Counted from the stretch's first letter, positions 37,174-47,739 are shown. The stretch: 64,000 nt of DNA from Candidatus Heimdallarchaeota archaeon (GCA_016840095.1 JAEOSZ010000040.1:1-64000), one strand, 5' to 3'. Notes: generated by a model from the sequence alone, not told the origin. Numbers and translations: made by a program.

Positions 37174-38121
37174 TTAGATTTTTGGCATGATTTTATCCGC
37201 AAAAATCTTTATTTGTTGAACTTCTTCATTTTGAGGGAAAAACATTATGAAATGATCTACACCAATTTTCTTGTAATCCTTCAATTTAGCTACAATTTCA
37301 TCTGGAGTCCCATGAACAATGTTAGCCAAACGCTTCTCCAGCTCCTCAACAGAAACTTTTTGATGTTCAGCAGTTTCTTTCAGATGTTTCTTCTTCTCAT
37401 CTTCATCCTTGTAAATCTGCGACCAAGCTCCATAAGATTTTTTCATAATTTTTGGATCTCTTCCGTGTTCAACCATCATATTATCAAGTTTGTAGAATTT
37501 CTGTTCTAAATCATCAACAGATACTGCCCATGCAAAGTTTACTCCTTCCCCATATTTTGCTGTAAGATTGAGAATCTTATCTTTACCACTACCTACACCA
37601 ATCCAGATAGTAGGATGAGGTTTTTGTAAAGGTTTAGGTGCTGCTACTGCATCCTTAATTTTGTAGTATTTTCCATCAAAAGTTGTTCTTTCTTCAGTCC
37701 AAAGACTCTTAATAATCTGAAGAGCTTCTTCAAACATTGCTAAACGAACACCACCACTTGGGAATTCTATTCCATACTGATTGAATTCCACTTCTTTCCA
37801 TCCTGTTCCAAATCCAAACTCTATTCTCCCATTGCTGAAGTGATCAAGTGTTGCTATTTGTTTAGCTAATACAGCTGGATATCTATATAGATTGCAAAGA
37901 ACTAAAGGACCTATTCTTAGTTTCTCTGTTTTCGCAGCTGCTCCCATCATAGCTGCTATACATTCGAAGCAATTCTGGTCTACTGAATCAGCTCTAAGAA
38001 GAAAATGATCTGAAAACCAGGTATGAGTAAAGCTATTTTTCTCAGCTGCTTGAACTATATCGTAAATTTCTTTCCAATTATACCCCATCTGAGGTTCAAT
38101 TTGTACTCCGAAAGTAGTCAT
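37174..38121 (-). CDS. LLM-class oxidoreductase, tandem paralog
   Basis: 'FTHTWFSDHFLL', 'RIGPLVLCNLYRYPAVLAKQIATLDHFSNGRIEFGFGTGWKEVEF'; collinear with the preceding ORF. Confidence 0.9.
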   Translation of the reverse strand: MTTFGVQIEPQMGYNWKEIYDIVQAAEKNSFTHTWFSDHFLLRADSVDQNCFECIAAMMGAAAKTEKLRIGPLVLCNLYRYPAVLAKQIATLDHFSNGRIEFGFGTGWKEVEFNQYGIEFPSGGVRLAMFEEALQIIKSLWTEERTTFDGKYYKIKDAVAAPKPLQKPHPTIWIGVGSGKDKILNLTAKYGEGVNFAWAVSVDDLEQKFYKLDNMMVEHGRDPKIMKKSYGAWSQIYKDEDEKKKHLKETAEHQKVSVEELEKRLANIVHGTPDEIVAKLKDYKKIGVDHFIMFFPQNEEVQQIKIFADKIMPKI

Positions 38122-38218
38122 AGTTTTTACTTTTATTGGATTTTAATAAGTTTTTAGTAAAATTTGATAGCTGGACAGTGAAAAGGAATAATTAAATAAT
38201 AGTACCCGTAAAATATTA

Positions 38219-38632
38219 TTGATGTCAGTTATAAAATTCTTTGATGACATGGAAGTAGATAACTTCCTATGGTTATCAGCAGCATTCGTAATCTTATTCG
38301 CTTCTGGTTTTGTCATAGGATTCATTAGAGACTATTTATGGATGGTAATTCTAGCAGCTGTAGTAGCAGGATTATTCCTTATTTGGTGTTCAATGTATGT
38401 GATTATCAACAGAAAAGAATGGAAAAAGGAAAAGGAAATTCTAGTAGAATTACCAAGCTTTCCTGAACCTGATTTCTGTGACATGTGCAGTAAAGAATTG
38501 GAGGGAGGAGAAAGAAGAACTGATGGAGAGTTCTTGATAATCATATGCCCTCATTGTAAAGCTGAAAATATTGTATCAAGTGAAGCTAAGATACAAGAAG
38601 TAGAGAAAACAATAGAGGGAGAAGAAGAGTAA
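38219..38632 (+). CDS. Small two-TM protein with C-terminal zinc ribbon
   Basis: Two hydrophobic helices then CDMCSKELEGGERRTDGEFLIIICPHC. Confidence 0.65.
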   Translation: MMSVIKFFDDMEVDNFLWLSAAFVILFASGFVIGFIRDYLWMVILAAVVAGLFLIWCSMYVIINRKEWKKEKEILVELPSFPEPDFCDMCSKELEGGERRTDGEFLIIICPHCKAENIVSSEAKIQEVEKTIEGEEE

Positions 38633-38634
38633 AT

Positions 38635-39879
38635 ATGCCCAGAGAATTTCCAATAGTTAAACCTATGATTATAACTTATGCAGTTTCTATGCTAGTTCTT
38701 GTACTAACAGCAGGATATCATCATACTCAAGGATTTATTGAGATGTTTGCTGTTATTTTCATAACTCCAGTGTGTATAATAGCTCTAGTAGGTTTTGAAT
38801 GGACTTTCAAACCTATTAGCAGATGGTTTAAGAGGAATCGTTACAATTTTGACTATAGTATATTAGAATTAGTTTGGGTAATCATACTACAAGCAGCTTT
38901 TTGTTTTGGTTTACTGCTTTCCTGGAGCAATTTCTTTTCTATAGGTAGAATAGAAGTTTTAGTTTTTAGTCTTACTACTATATTTCCTTCATCTTTCTTT
39001 ATTTTCTATCTTATATCTTGGATAAGGTATAGAAGGAAAGATGTTGTTACCAGTGATTTAGATGTAATTATCAAGAAAACTTCCTGGTTAGAATCAAAAA
39101 AGAAAATCGAAACTGAATATGATTTCGAAAGCAAAATCTTAATTCCGGGGTTAACTTCTGAGAATATTATTGATCAAGATAAACTTAGTATCACATACGA
39201 AGTTCCCTCCAAGCACAGGTATTATGATGTATTTACTAAACTCAAAATTGATTATATAGATTATCTGAAAGCTTTACGTCTTACTATGAAATTAAAGTCA
39301 GATTCTTTGCTTTCACTTAGTATTAAAAGAAGAGACACTGCATTTTCACATTTAAAAGAGGAACTAGTGATTCCTCGTTTATCTAATGTATATGTACTAG
39401 ATAGTTCAACTCCAGAGGTGTGGGGTAATCTCTTTAATGATACTTTATTTAGACAAAGCTTACTCATGCTCAGACCACATTTGGATCAATTTTCATTGAA
39501 AGGAGAATATGTTGAAGTTGTAATTTATTCAGAGAAAGCAATTCTAAAAGTTCTTGATTGGGTGATGGATCTTAATCCTTCAATGGAAAAGTTAACTGGA
39601 GAACTAGAAGTAACAAGAGCAGAAAAAATGCTTTGTTATAGTTGTCAAGATCCGTTTGACCCATTTGAAGAAATTTGTGGTAAATGCGGAAGTCCTAGAC
39701 CTAGATGCATTATTTGCTTCCAAGATCTCAAACCTGAAGTTGATATTGATGTAGTCATCTTACCTTGCTGTAAGATTTATGCCCACAAAGATCATATGAC
39801 TCTTTGGTTTACTCGAAAAACAAATTGTCCTAATTGTCATGCTGATCTTAGCAGATGGGCAAATGAAATAAGAATATAA
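38635..39879 (+). CDS. Membrane protein with zinc ribbon + RING-like finger (paralog 1)
   Basis: About 4 TMs; CYSC-x10-CGKCGSPRPRCIICFQDL...PCCKIYAHKDHMTLWFTRKTNCPNC. Confidence 0.72.
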   Translation: MPREFPIVKPMIITYAVSMLVLVLTAGYHHTQGFIEMFAVIFITPVCIIALVGFEWTFKPISRWFKRNRYNFDYSILELVWVIILQAAFCFGLLLSWSNFFSIGRIEVLVFSLTTIFPSSFFIFYLISWIRYRRKDVVTSDLDVIIKKTSWLESKKKIETEYDFESKILIPGLTSENIIDQDKLSITYEVPSKHRYYDVFTKLKIDYIDYLKALRLTMKLKSDSLLSLSIKRRDTAFSHLKEELVIPRLSNVYVLDSSTPEVWGNLFNDTLFRQSLLMLRPHLDQFSLKGEYVEVVIYSEKAILKVLDWVMDLNPSMEKLTGELEVTRAEKMLCYSCQDPFDPFEEICGKCGSPRPRCIICFQDLKPEVDIDVVILPCCKIYAHKDHMTLWFTRKTNCPNCHADLSRWANEIRI

Positions 39880-39920
39880 AAAAAGGTGTATGTACATATA
39901 AGATTCAAGCAGAAAAGGAG

Positions 39921-40862
39921 TTGAATGTGGTGGTTGATGTTACAGATTTTCTATATTTGATTTTTTTAGTTGTTATTGCTTTTATTGCAATTCCTATAAG
40001 TAGATCGAGAAAGAAAAAAAGAGAACAAAGAGCAAGACAACATCAAACGTATAAAAGCTATACTCAACCTCAGCCAGGATATGCTGCTTATCAACAAAAA
40101 AAAGCGATAGATTTTGACAGTATTTTGCGTAATCTTAGGATTACTGATACTTCTTCTGTCGATAGAGCTCTTAACGGAATTCAATTAGTACTTCCAAAAG
40201 ACAATCCCTATTCATTATTTTCAGATATTAAAATCATTCAACATAGAAATAATGCCATCAAAATTTATGCAACTTTATCTAGAGTTATTCCTTCTGATTT
40301 GGAAGTGAGAAATAAGCAGAAAGTTTTTTCTTCGGGCGTAAATGAAATACGAGTACCTCAATTAGCTAGTACATACAATATCTCAACAGAAAAAGGAGAA
40401 ATGTGGGCAAGCATACTATCTATCGATAAGTCTGTAGATCACTTGTTATCCTTACAGTATGAACTAGAATATTTCTACCTAAGAGAAGATTATTTTGAAT
40501 CAGTAGTTTATTCTGAAGCTGGTGTTTTCAGTGTGCTCAATTTTATCAAATTTCTACATTTCAATATCAAGAATCTTTTTGTTGATGTGAAAGATTATGA
40601 CGTTGAGCAACTAAAATGTTACAATTGTGAAGATCCATTTGATCCATTGGAAGAAATATGCGATAAATGCGGAGCACCACGACCTCGTTGCTTGATCTGT
40701 TATCAAGATTTGAAACCTTCAGAAAAACAAGAAGTAGTTCAGGTACCTTGTTGTAGTATTTATACTCACAAAGACCATATGTTAGCTTGGTTAAAGAAAA
40801 ATAAAAAATGTCCAAATTGTCACCAAGATCTAAGTCATTGGGCAAATAAGCTAATGCTGTAA
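39921..40862 (+). CDS. Membrane-anchored zinc ribbon + RING-like finger protein (paralog 2)
   Basis: One N-terminal TM; CYNC-x10-CDKCGAPRPRCLICYQDL...PCCSIYTHKDHMLAWLKKNKKCPNC. Confidence 0.72.
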   Translation: MNVVVDVTDFLYLIFLVVIAFIAIPISRSRKKKREQRARQHQTYKSYTQPQPGYAAYQQKKAIDFDSILRNLRITDTSSVDRALNGIQLVLPKDNPYSLFSDIKIIQHRNNAIKIYATLSRVIPSDLEVRNKQKVFSSGVNEIRVPQLASTYNISTEKGEMWASILSIDKSVDHLLSLQYELEYFYLREDYFESVVYSEAGVFSVLNFIKFLHFNIKNLFVDVKDYDVEQLKCYNCEDPFDPLEEICDKCGAPRPRCLICYQDLKPSEKQEVVQVPCCSIYTHKDHMLAWLKKNKKCPNCHQDLSHWANKLML

Positions 40863-41001
40863 AAGCAAAATCATCTAAGAGAAATCTATTTGTTAAACAA
40901 TTTTTAAAATATGGTTTATCTCTTAAAGTAGAACTTATAATAACTTACAAAGCTTGTTAGGATTTATTAAGATAGTATTTTAAAGCTGGAAATACATATT
41001 T

Positions 41002-41946
41002 TTGGTGCAGATGAATTGGTTAGGGATATTTGCTTTAATTTTATGTTCAATATTGTTATTAGTTTTTATTGTGTTAATTCGGTTGAGGTTATTGGATAGA
41101 AGTTATGAAAAATCTCTTAGAAGTCGAAATGAATCAGAATTTTTGGGAATCGAAAAACAGACTTCAAAATCTCTAAAACCAATTATGAATCAACTTAGAA
41201 AATTGGAATTCTTTAATGTAATAATTAATAAGAACACTATAAGAATAGAAGTTGAGGAACATCATAAATTTTCCATTTTTAGGAGAATAAGAATTAAAAA
41301 GAATTTTCTAGGTAGTATAGATATTAATGCTACACTAAGTAAGAGTTTTCCTGATCGGTTAATAATTTTTGCTCGAGGTTACCCAATGTATCATGATCTT
41401 TCAAAATTTACTATAGGTGGATTAGAAAAACTATATGATTTTTATTCAAATGATCCATCTTTCTGGGAAGTGATTCTGAATAATACTGTTAGTCAAACAT
41501 GTTTGATGAATCTTGGTTTAAACATGAAGCAATTATACATAACAGAAGACATGATTGAAACAAGTTTAGTGAAAAAGACAGATTTTGAAAATTTTGCTAA
41601 ACTGATAATAAGTTTAGAAGTAAAAATACTAACTTCTCACAAGGTTTTTGAAGAGACCGTAATAGAAGATTTGGTTTGTTATTCCTGTGGAAATCCGTTT
41701 GATCCTTTGGAGGAAGTTTGTGAAGAGTGTGGAGCTCCAAGACCAAGATGTATAATTTGTTATCAGAAGCTAGACACGCTTGAAAAAGATATTGTAGAAC
41801 TAGCATGTTGTAACATTTATGCACACAAAGAACATCTGATTCAATGGTTAAATACTAGACCAAAATGTCCAAATTGCCAGAAAAACATTCAAAAGTGGTT
41901 TAACGAGTTCATTCGATTTGAAGATCTCAAACAACTTTCAATCTAG
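41002..41946 (+). CDS. Membrane-anchored zinc ribbon + RING-like finger protein (paralog 3)
   Basis: One N-terminal TM; CYSC-x10-CEECGAPRPRCIICYQKL...ACCNIYAHKEHLIQWLNTRPKCPNC. Confidence 0.72.
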   Translation: MVQMNWLGIFALILCSILLLVFIVLIRLRLLDRSYEKSLRSRNESEFLGIEKQTSKSLKPIMNQLRKLEFFNVIINKNTIRIEVEEHHKFSIFRRIRIKKNFLGSIDINATLSKSFPDRLIIFARGYPMYHDLSKFTIGGLEKLYDFYSNDPSFWEVILNNTVSQTCLMNLGLNMKQLYITEDMIETSLVKKTDFENFAKLIISLEVKILTSHKVFEETVIEDLVCYSCGNPFDPLEEVCEECGAPRPRCIICYQKLDTLEKDIVELACCNIYAHKEHLIQWLNTRPKCPNCQKNIQKWFNEFIRFEDLKQLSI

Positions 41947-42110
41947 ATATGGAATTACACATAAAAATATGAAATTATCATTTCCAACATTTTTGTATCC
42001 ATGAGGTTTCAATAATAAAATATGCTTTCTCAATTTTTCAGAAGTAGTTTAAGGCAAAGGCTTATTTATTTCTGAATCAAAATTACGCTAGAAAATAATG
42101 GTGAATTTAA

Positions 42111-42899
42111 ATGAGTGAAGGATTTTGTCCAGACCATTCTCCTGAATATTATGAGGAATTCTTGCGTGAAATAGAGTATACTAAGGAATTTAGAAAGAAA
42201 ATCTACGAACAAGTAGGAATAAAAGGTGCTAGAAGAGTTCTAGAAGTTGGCTGTAGAAACGGAGTAATAAGTCAGGAATTACGAGATGCTACGAAGGCTC
42301 AGATTACAGCAATAGATGCTGATCATATAAGTATTGCAGATGCTTCTCAAAGAATAAAAGGAATAGAATTTTTTAGAGAAGTAGGAGACAAACTGTCAAT
42401 GCGAGATAATTCTTTTGATATAGTATTTTGTCATTATTTCTTTATCTGGAAACCCAAACCTTTTGGTGTTTTAATGGAATTAAAAAGAGTAGTTAAAGAG
42501 GGAGGTTATGTAGTTGCTCTTGCTGAACCTGATTATCGTGGATGGATAGAAAATCCAGATTTAGGTCTAGGTAAAAATCACATGAAGGCTCTTGAAGAAC
42601 AAGGTGGAAATCCAGGTGTTGGAAGAAGGCTGCTTTCTATATTCTCATCGGGTGGATTAGAAACTGAAATACACATTAACACAAGAATATGGACACAAGA
42701 TGAATTAGAAGGATGTATCGGGCATGAATGGCAAAATGTTTTCGAACAAGGCTTGATAACTGAAGATGAATACAAAGCTAAAGTTGAGGAAGAGAATAAA
42801 ATAATTGCAGAAAAACTACGAGTAGTAGCTCTACCAGTTTTCAGTGCTATAGGTAAGAAAGTAGTTCTTCCTGATGAAGTAATCGACCCATATGATTAA
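42111..42899 (+). CDS. SAM-dependent methyltransferase
   Basis: 'RVLEVGCRNGVISQEL', 'ITAIDADHISI', 'NSFDIVFCHYFFIW'. Confidence 0.85.
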   Translation: MSEGFCPDHSPEYYEEFLREIEYTKEFRKKIYEQVGIKGARRVLEVGCRNGVISQELRDATKAQITAIDADHISIADASQRIKGIEFFREVGDKLSMRDNSFDIVFCHYFFIWKPKPFGVLMELKRVVKEGGYVVALAEPDYRGWIENPDLGLGKNHMKALEEQGGNPGVGRRLLSIFSSGGLETEIHINTRIWTQDELEGCIGHEWQNVFEQGLITEDEYKAKVEEENKIIAEKLRVVALPVFSAIGKKVVLPDEVIDPYD

Positions 42900-43688
42900 C
42901 TAATCTTTTTCAAAAATGACAACTAAGTCATTACTCTCTTTTTCTTTAAACTCGTTTTTTTCATAATCTCCATAAATGCTTAAATGAAGCCTATTTGATG
43001 TGAAATCAGAGAAATCACTATTAGAAGTAACAAAAAATTCAGTTCTTTTTTTATTCAGATCAAACTCTTCAGTTTCAAACCCTCTTTGAAGAATTTTATG
43101 AACATACATTGTTATTTTGTCATACTTATTTTTCCATTCCATCATTCTTACATGGAAGATTAAAGCTCCATCTGAATTTCTTTTTAGACTTGGATTGTAG
43201 AACCATTGTTCATCATCCCTGTGTGAAAGATAATTAACAATCTGAAGAAGCACTATTCCATTATCATTTAGAAGATTGAGCATCTGATTGACTATATTTC
43301 TCCTTTCATCTTTATCAAATATAGAAAGTGTATTTCCAATACAAAAAATAAAATCAAATTTTTCATTGGAGAAATTTTTTTCTAAGTCAAGGATATCTCC
43401 TAAAACGAAATCTATTTTCTCATTACAGTTATTATTTCGAGCAAGCAATCTAGCTTGTTCAACATTCTGTTCTGATATGTCAATGCCTTTACCTGTAAAT
43501 CCCCATTTCGCAAGCATGACCATATGATCTCCAGTTCCACAAGATACATCCAAAATTCTTGCATCTTTCTTTTGCAGTTTCGACAGAATTCCTTGAAAGA
43601 AAGGAGCTTCACGTTTTAATCTAGTATCCCAAGAAACAAGTTCTTTGTAGAGGATTTCATCTTTCCAATCAATATCCATTTCTAACAT
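42900..43688 (-). CDS. SAM-dependent methyltransferase
   Basis: 'ARILDVSCGTGDHMVMLAKWGFTGKGIDIS', 'FDFIFCIGNTLS'. Confidence 0.88.
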   Translation of the reverse strand: MLEMDIDWKDEILYKELVSWDTRLKREAPFFQGILSKLQKKDARILDVSCGTGDHMVMLAKWGFTGKGIDISEQNVEQARLLARNNNCNEKIDFVLGDILDLEKNFSNEKFDFIFCIGNTLSIFDKDERRNIVNQMLNLLNDNGIVLLQIVNYLSHRDDEQWFYNPSLKRNSDGALIFHVRMMEWKNKYDKITMYVHKILQRGFETEEFDLNKKRTEFFVTSNSDFSDFTSNRLHLSIYGDYEKNEFKEKESNDLVVIFEKD

Positions 43689-43748
43689 GAATCAAATCTC
43701 AAAGTAATTATTAATCTTATTCATAAAGCAAAAATGGGATGAGATTAA

Positions 43749-45143
43749 CTAAACTAGATCATTTAGCTTCTTAGTTATTTCATCCTTATTCAATCGGTCT
43801 GTTTGCTCAATAAAAGTTTCAACTTTTTCTGCATATTCAGAAGTTGTTTCATCATTATCTATGTTACAGATGAAAATCCTGCTATGCTGGGATAACTCTG
43901 GTTTTTCAAATTCATGGAATAATTCTTCAGTTAGTTTTTCACCTGGACGAACGCCAATTATCTCAATTTTTATATCCTCTTTGTCGTAACCATAAATTTG
44001 AAACAATCTATAAATAATATCAAGCATTTTGTAAGGTTTTCCCATATCCAGAACAAATAATTCTCCACCTTGACCTAAAATTGAAGCTTGAACAACTAAT
44101 TGAGCAGCTTCAGTGATAGTCATGAAGAACCTCTCCATCCTTTCATCTGTTAGGAGTACAGGACCGCCATTTTCGATCTGATTTTTGAAAATAGGAATAG
44201 CGCTCCCACTGCTTTCTAAAACATTGCCAAATCTCACTATCATGAATTTTGTAATAGTTGAAGTCTGAGCAAGAATATATTTCTCAATTATTCTCTTTGA
44301 AATCCCCATTACATTGATAGGATGAACTGCTTTATCTGTAGAAACGAAAACGAATTTCTTGATTTCTTCTTCTAGTGCTACTTTAATGAGATTGATTGAG
44401 CCCTGAATATTGTTTTTGACACATTCGTGAGGAAAAAGTTCCATCATACCAACATGTTTGAAAGCTGCGCAATGATAGATAATATCTGGTTTATATTTTC
44501 GAATAATCTTGCTTAATCGTTTCTCATCTCTAATATTGGTTAGAACTGGAATAAAGTTAATATCCTTATAGTTTTGAATCATAGAATTCTTAAGTTCAAA
44601 AAGTGGTGTTTCAGCAACATCTAATCCGATGATTTTTTTTGGAAAACATCCAGCTAATTGATAACAGATTTCAGATCCGATTGAACCTGCAGCACCTGTA
44701 ATTAAAATTGTATAATTTCCAATTTCTTTCATTGAATCTTCAGTTAGAACATTTTCAATAGGTGCTCGTATTAGATCATGCACACTAATTTCTCTTGGTG
44801 CTGAAATTGTATTTATTCTTAGGTTCTGGAATATTGGAGGAACAATCATGAAACTAGAATTTGTCTGATAAATGATGTCAACTATACGTGTTATGGTTTT
44901 TCCAGGAGCGGAAGGTATAGCAATAATTGATAAGTCTATATTGAACATTTTAATTATTTCTGGTATTTGCTCTGTATTTCCTAGAATATCCAGATTTTCT
45001 ATTTTTTCTCCCATCTTTTTTGGATCATCATCTATAAAACCAACAACTCGGTAATTCTTGTATCTGGGTTGGGTAAGTTCTGCTAAAAGCAATACACCAG
45101 CTTTTCCTGCACCAATAATTAAAACATTAGAAGATTGGCTCAT
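43749..45143 (-). CDS. CapD/FlaA1-type nucleoside-diphosphate-sugar 4,6-dehydratase-like protein
   Basis: N-terminal 'NVLIIGAGKAGVLL' and second Rossmann 'ILITGAAGSIGSEICYQL', 'YHCAAFKHVGMMELFPHECVKNNIQGS', 'FVFVSTDKAVHPINVMGISKR'. Confidence 0.88.
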   Translation of the reverse strand: MSQSSNVLIIGAGKAGVLLLAELTQPRYKNYRVVGFIDDDPKKMGEKIENLDILGNTEQIPEIIKMFNIDLSIIAIPSAPGKTITRIVDIIYQTNSSFMIVPPIFQNLRINTISAPREISVHDLIRAPIENVLTEDSMKEIGNYTILITGAAGSIGSEICYQLAGCFPKKIIGLDVAETPLFELKNSMIQNYKDINFIPVLTNIRDEKRLSKIIRKYKPDIIYHCAAFKHVGMMELFPHECVKNNIQGSINLIKVALEEEIKKFVFVSTDKAVHPINVMGISKRIIEKYILAQTSTITKFMIVRFGNVLESSGSAIPIFKNQIENGGPVLLTDERMERFFMTITEAAQLVVQASILGQGGELFVLDMGKPYKMLDIIYRLFQIYGYDKEDIKIEIIGVRPGEKLTEELFHEFEKPELSQHSRIFICNIDNDETTSEYAEKVETFIEQTDRLNKDEITKKLNDLV

Positions 45144-45194
45144 TGTAATTGAGTTTGTATTTGATGTTTTTTAAAGTTTTGAAAGCAATTGATG

Positions 45195-46082
45195 TTAGTC
45201 AAAAATCGATTTAATGGAATCCTCAATAGTATACTTGGGTTGATAACTGCAACATTTAGCCAGTTTTGTGTTATCTATCCAACTTTTTGTTGGAGCTCTT
45301 TCAGAATCGGTGTATGTGATTATTGAACGTTTTTCAAAGATTTGTTCATATTTATTTATTAGATCAATGTTTGAAATCGGTTGATTAGCAGAAATATTGA
45401 AAACTTCTCCTTCTATTCCAGTCATTTCTTGTAGTAAAATCAAAGCTGAACAAGTGTCCCTCACATCAATATAATCTCTTACATCTTCAGGATGGGATAT
45501 TTCAATTTTAAGTGTCTTTTCATGTTCATAGAATTTATCGTTCAAGTAGCCTGACAGTAGTTGGTTGGAAACACCTTTTCCGATGAATGAAGCAGGTCTT
45601 GTACAGATTACATCGATACCATATTTTTCGTGGAAGTTAAGAGCTAGATTCTCTTGTTCCTGTTTAGTTTTCCCATAGATGCTCATTGGGTTAATTCGAT
45701 CTTCTTCCCTAAGTGGTTTGTCTATTTCCTCAAAGGTTCCATATTGAGCAGAAGAACCTAAGATTAATAATCTACTCTCTATTTCAGCATCTCTAAATCC
45801 TTCTATGAATCTTTGAAAAGATTCAACATTGGTTGCGTACATTTCTTCTTTTGTTCCCCGGAATAAACCTATTAGATGAAAAACTAAATCTGGTTCTATC
45901 GATTTGATTTTCTCTTTCCAGCTGATTTCAGAGTTAAAGTTCAACGTCTCAAAATTATAATCAATTCCTTCAATTGCATTGAGATCAAAACCGTTTATTT
46001 CCCAATCAGGTCTCATGGATTTAATGTGACTTACTAAATTCTGTCCTAGAAATCCAGTTGAACCAGAGATTAATACTCTCAT
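45195..46082 (-). CDS. NAD-dependent sugar epimerase/dehydratase (start moved to internal Met)
   Basis: 'MRVLISGSTGFLGQNL', 'YGKTKQEQE'; the ORF-track start at 46196 overlaps the upstream gene, while Met39 at 46082 precedes the Rossmann fold. Confidence 0.85.
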   Translation of the reverse strand: MRVLISGSTGFLGQNLVSHIKSMRPDWEINGFDLNAIEGIDYNFETLNFNSEISWKEKIKSIEPDLVFHLIGLFRGTKEEMYATNVESFQRFIEGFRDAEIESRLLILGSSAQYGTFEEIDKPLREEDRINPMSIYGKTKQEQENLALNFHEKYGIDVICTRPASFIGKGVSNQLLSGYLNDKFYEHEKTLKIEISHPEDVRDYIDVRDTCSALILLQEMTGIEGEVFNISANQPISNIDLINKYEQIFEKRSIITYTDSERAPTKSWIDNTKLAKCCSYQPKYTIEDSIKSIFD

Positions 46083-46131
46083 CAGAAGAGGATTAATTAC
46101 TTGCTTTAATAAATTTATCCAAAATGGAAGG

Positions 46132-47061
46132 TTATTTCTTCTTTGGATTATAAAGACTGAGACAAATCTCATCAAATTTCTTGAGAAATTTATCATAGTG
46201 AAATTGCTTGTTGAATAGTTCTATTCCCTTTTTGTTCACTACATTATCATTTTGAATTTTGATTAATTCATATACTACATCTTCATTTGTTTCACAAAGA
46301 ATTACTCCAGGTAGAGGATAATTATGAATTACATACCTTCCTTTGGAATAAGCTTCAACAATTATTTTTGGAAAACCATCATGTTCTGTCATTCTTACAA
46401 TTACGCTTATTTTTGGCCATAATTCGTTCAAGTCTACATAGCCAAGAAAATGGAGATTGACTTTATCATACTTCTTCTTATACTTCTCTGGTTTGAAATG
46501 TCCAACAAAATAGAAATCTATATAATCGAGATTTTCGGAGATTTCAACAACTCTTTTAACGCCATAGAGTTTTTCTCGTCCTTCAATAAAATAGACTAAA
46601 GCTCCTACTCGTTTTGGCATTTGTATTTCCTCAGGTTCTATATCTGAACCATGAAAAAGTTCTATGCTTTCAATTCCTTTGTCCGTTAATTCATCCTTTA
46701 TCCTACTAGAAACTGCGATGTGCAAGTCTATAAATTTTGAAAAAATCTTTGTTTGTAATTTTCTTTTTAAACCTTGATTTGCTAGAACAGAGTCAGAACC
46801 AACCCAATGACATATCGTTTTTTTCCTCTTTAGTTTCCCAATAACAAACCAAGGCCAAGCTGATTGAAAGTATGCTCCTAAAATGATGTCAACATTTTTG
46901 ATTAATTTTCCTTTAGGTAAATGTGTAGTTGGTAAAAGAATTGTATTATATCCTCTCTTTGAAAGTGCTTGATTTAGTGATTCTGTATGTGCTCCAACTA
47001 GAGCTATTTTTACATCTTTAACTGAACTAGGAATAGTCACTAATTTCAACTCTTTTTGCAA
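46132..47061 (-). CDS. Glycosyltransferase-like protein
   Basis: GT-B-like layout: 'ADIILGAYFQSAWPWFVIGKLKRKKTICHWVGSD', 'VRMTEHDGFPKIIVEAYSKGRYVI'. Confidence 0.7.
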   Translation of the reverse strand: MQKELKLVTIPSSVKDVKIALVGAHTESLNQALSKRGYNTILLPTTHLPKGKLIKNVDIILGAYFQSAWPWFVIGKLKRKKTICHWVGSDSVLANQGLKRKLQTKIFSKFIDLHIAVSSRIKDELTDKGIESIELFHGSDIEPEEIQMPKRVGALVYFIEGREKLYGVKRVVEISENLDYIDFYFVGHFKPEKYKKKYDKVNLHFLGYVDLNELWPKISVIVRMTEHDGFPKIIVEAYSKGRYVIHNYPLPGVILCETNEDVVYELIKIQNDNVVNKKGIELFNKQFHYDKFLKKFDEICLSLYNPKKK

Positions 47062-47132
47062 TCAGAGCTATCATAAACTAGCTTATTAAATTTATTGATA
47101 AACAGTGTTCATTATAGTAATTGAATCTAGTT

Positions 47133-47657
47133 CTATAGAGAATAACTCTTGAGTTTATTCATCTCCGAATTCATCAGATTCTTCGCTTCTGATAGTCCCT
47201 TATTCATTTTAAGTGCATTTTTATAGCAATTAATTGCTTCCTCTCCGGTGTGAATCTTTCCTAAATTCAACCAATCAACACTTGATTGAGGTTTCTTATC
47301 ATCAAGTACATATTTCAAACAATCACATGGTTCCCCAAATTCAACAAATACCATTTCTTGATCAATGAATTGTGTTGAACCAGGAGGTAAAACTGATGTA
47401 AAAAACTCATCTTTATACTGAGGATGTTGATGTTTTTTGGATACCAACCATATCCATCTTGGAGGATCCATGTATGTAAGTAAGACATGTGTCTTATGCT
47501 CAATTTTTGTCTTACATTTAGGACAATAAGAAAAGTTAATTTTCCCTTCAATAACATCATTAATGACTCTCGGATTTTCAGATAAATTGATAGCTTCCCC
47601 GATTCTCTTCTTTACTTTAGCACCACACTTATGACACCCAATCTCTTTTAACGGCAA
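47133..47657 (-). CDS. CpXC-like zinc-binding domain protein
   Basis: 'CHKCGAKVKKRIGEAINLSENPRVINDVIEGKINFSYCPKCKTKI'. Confidence 0.7.
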   Translation of the reverse strand: MPLKEIGCHKCGAKVKKRIGEAINLSENPRVINDVIEGKINFSYCPKCKTKIEHKTHVLLTYMDPPRWIWLVSKKHQHPQYKDEFFTSVLPPGSTQFIDQEMVFVEFGEPCDCLKYVLDDKKPQSSVDWLNLGKIHTGEEAINCYKNALKMNKGLSEAKNLMNSEMNKLKSYSL

Positions 47658-47739
47658 TTTGAACCCCTACTTCTATTTTATTATCAATAATTACATAAGT
47701 TAACATCATTTATATAATTTATTATTCACTTCTACTAGA

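Noticed and set aside
36181-38121. Tandem LLM oxidoreductase pair as a novel system
   Set aside because: Ordinary tandem duplication of a common enzyme family; both copies look intact and conventional.
40567-40845. Antisense ORFs in the RING-like genes (e.g. 39966..40184, 40567..40845, 41597..41824)
   Set aside because: Shadow ORFs opposite well-supported genes; no family motif.
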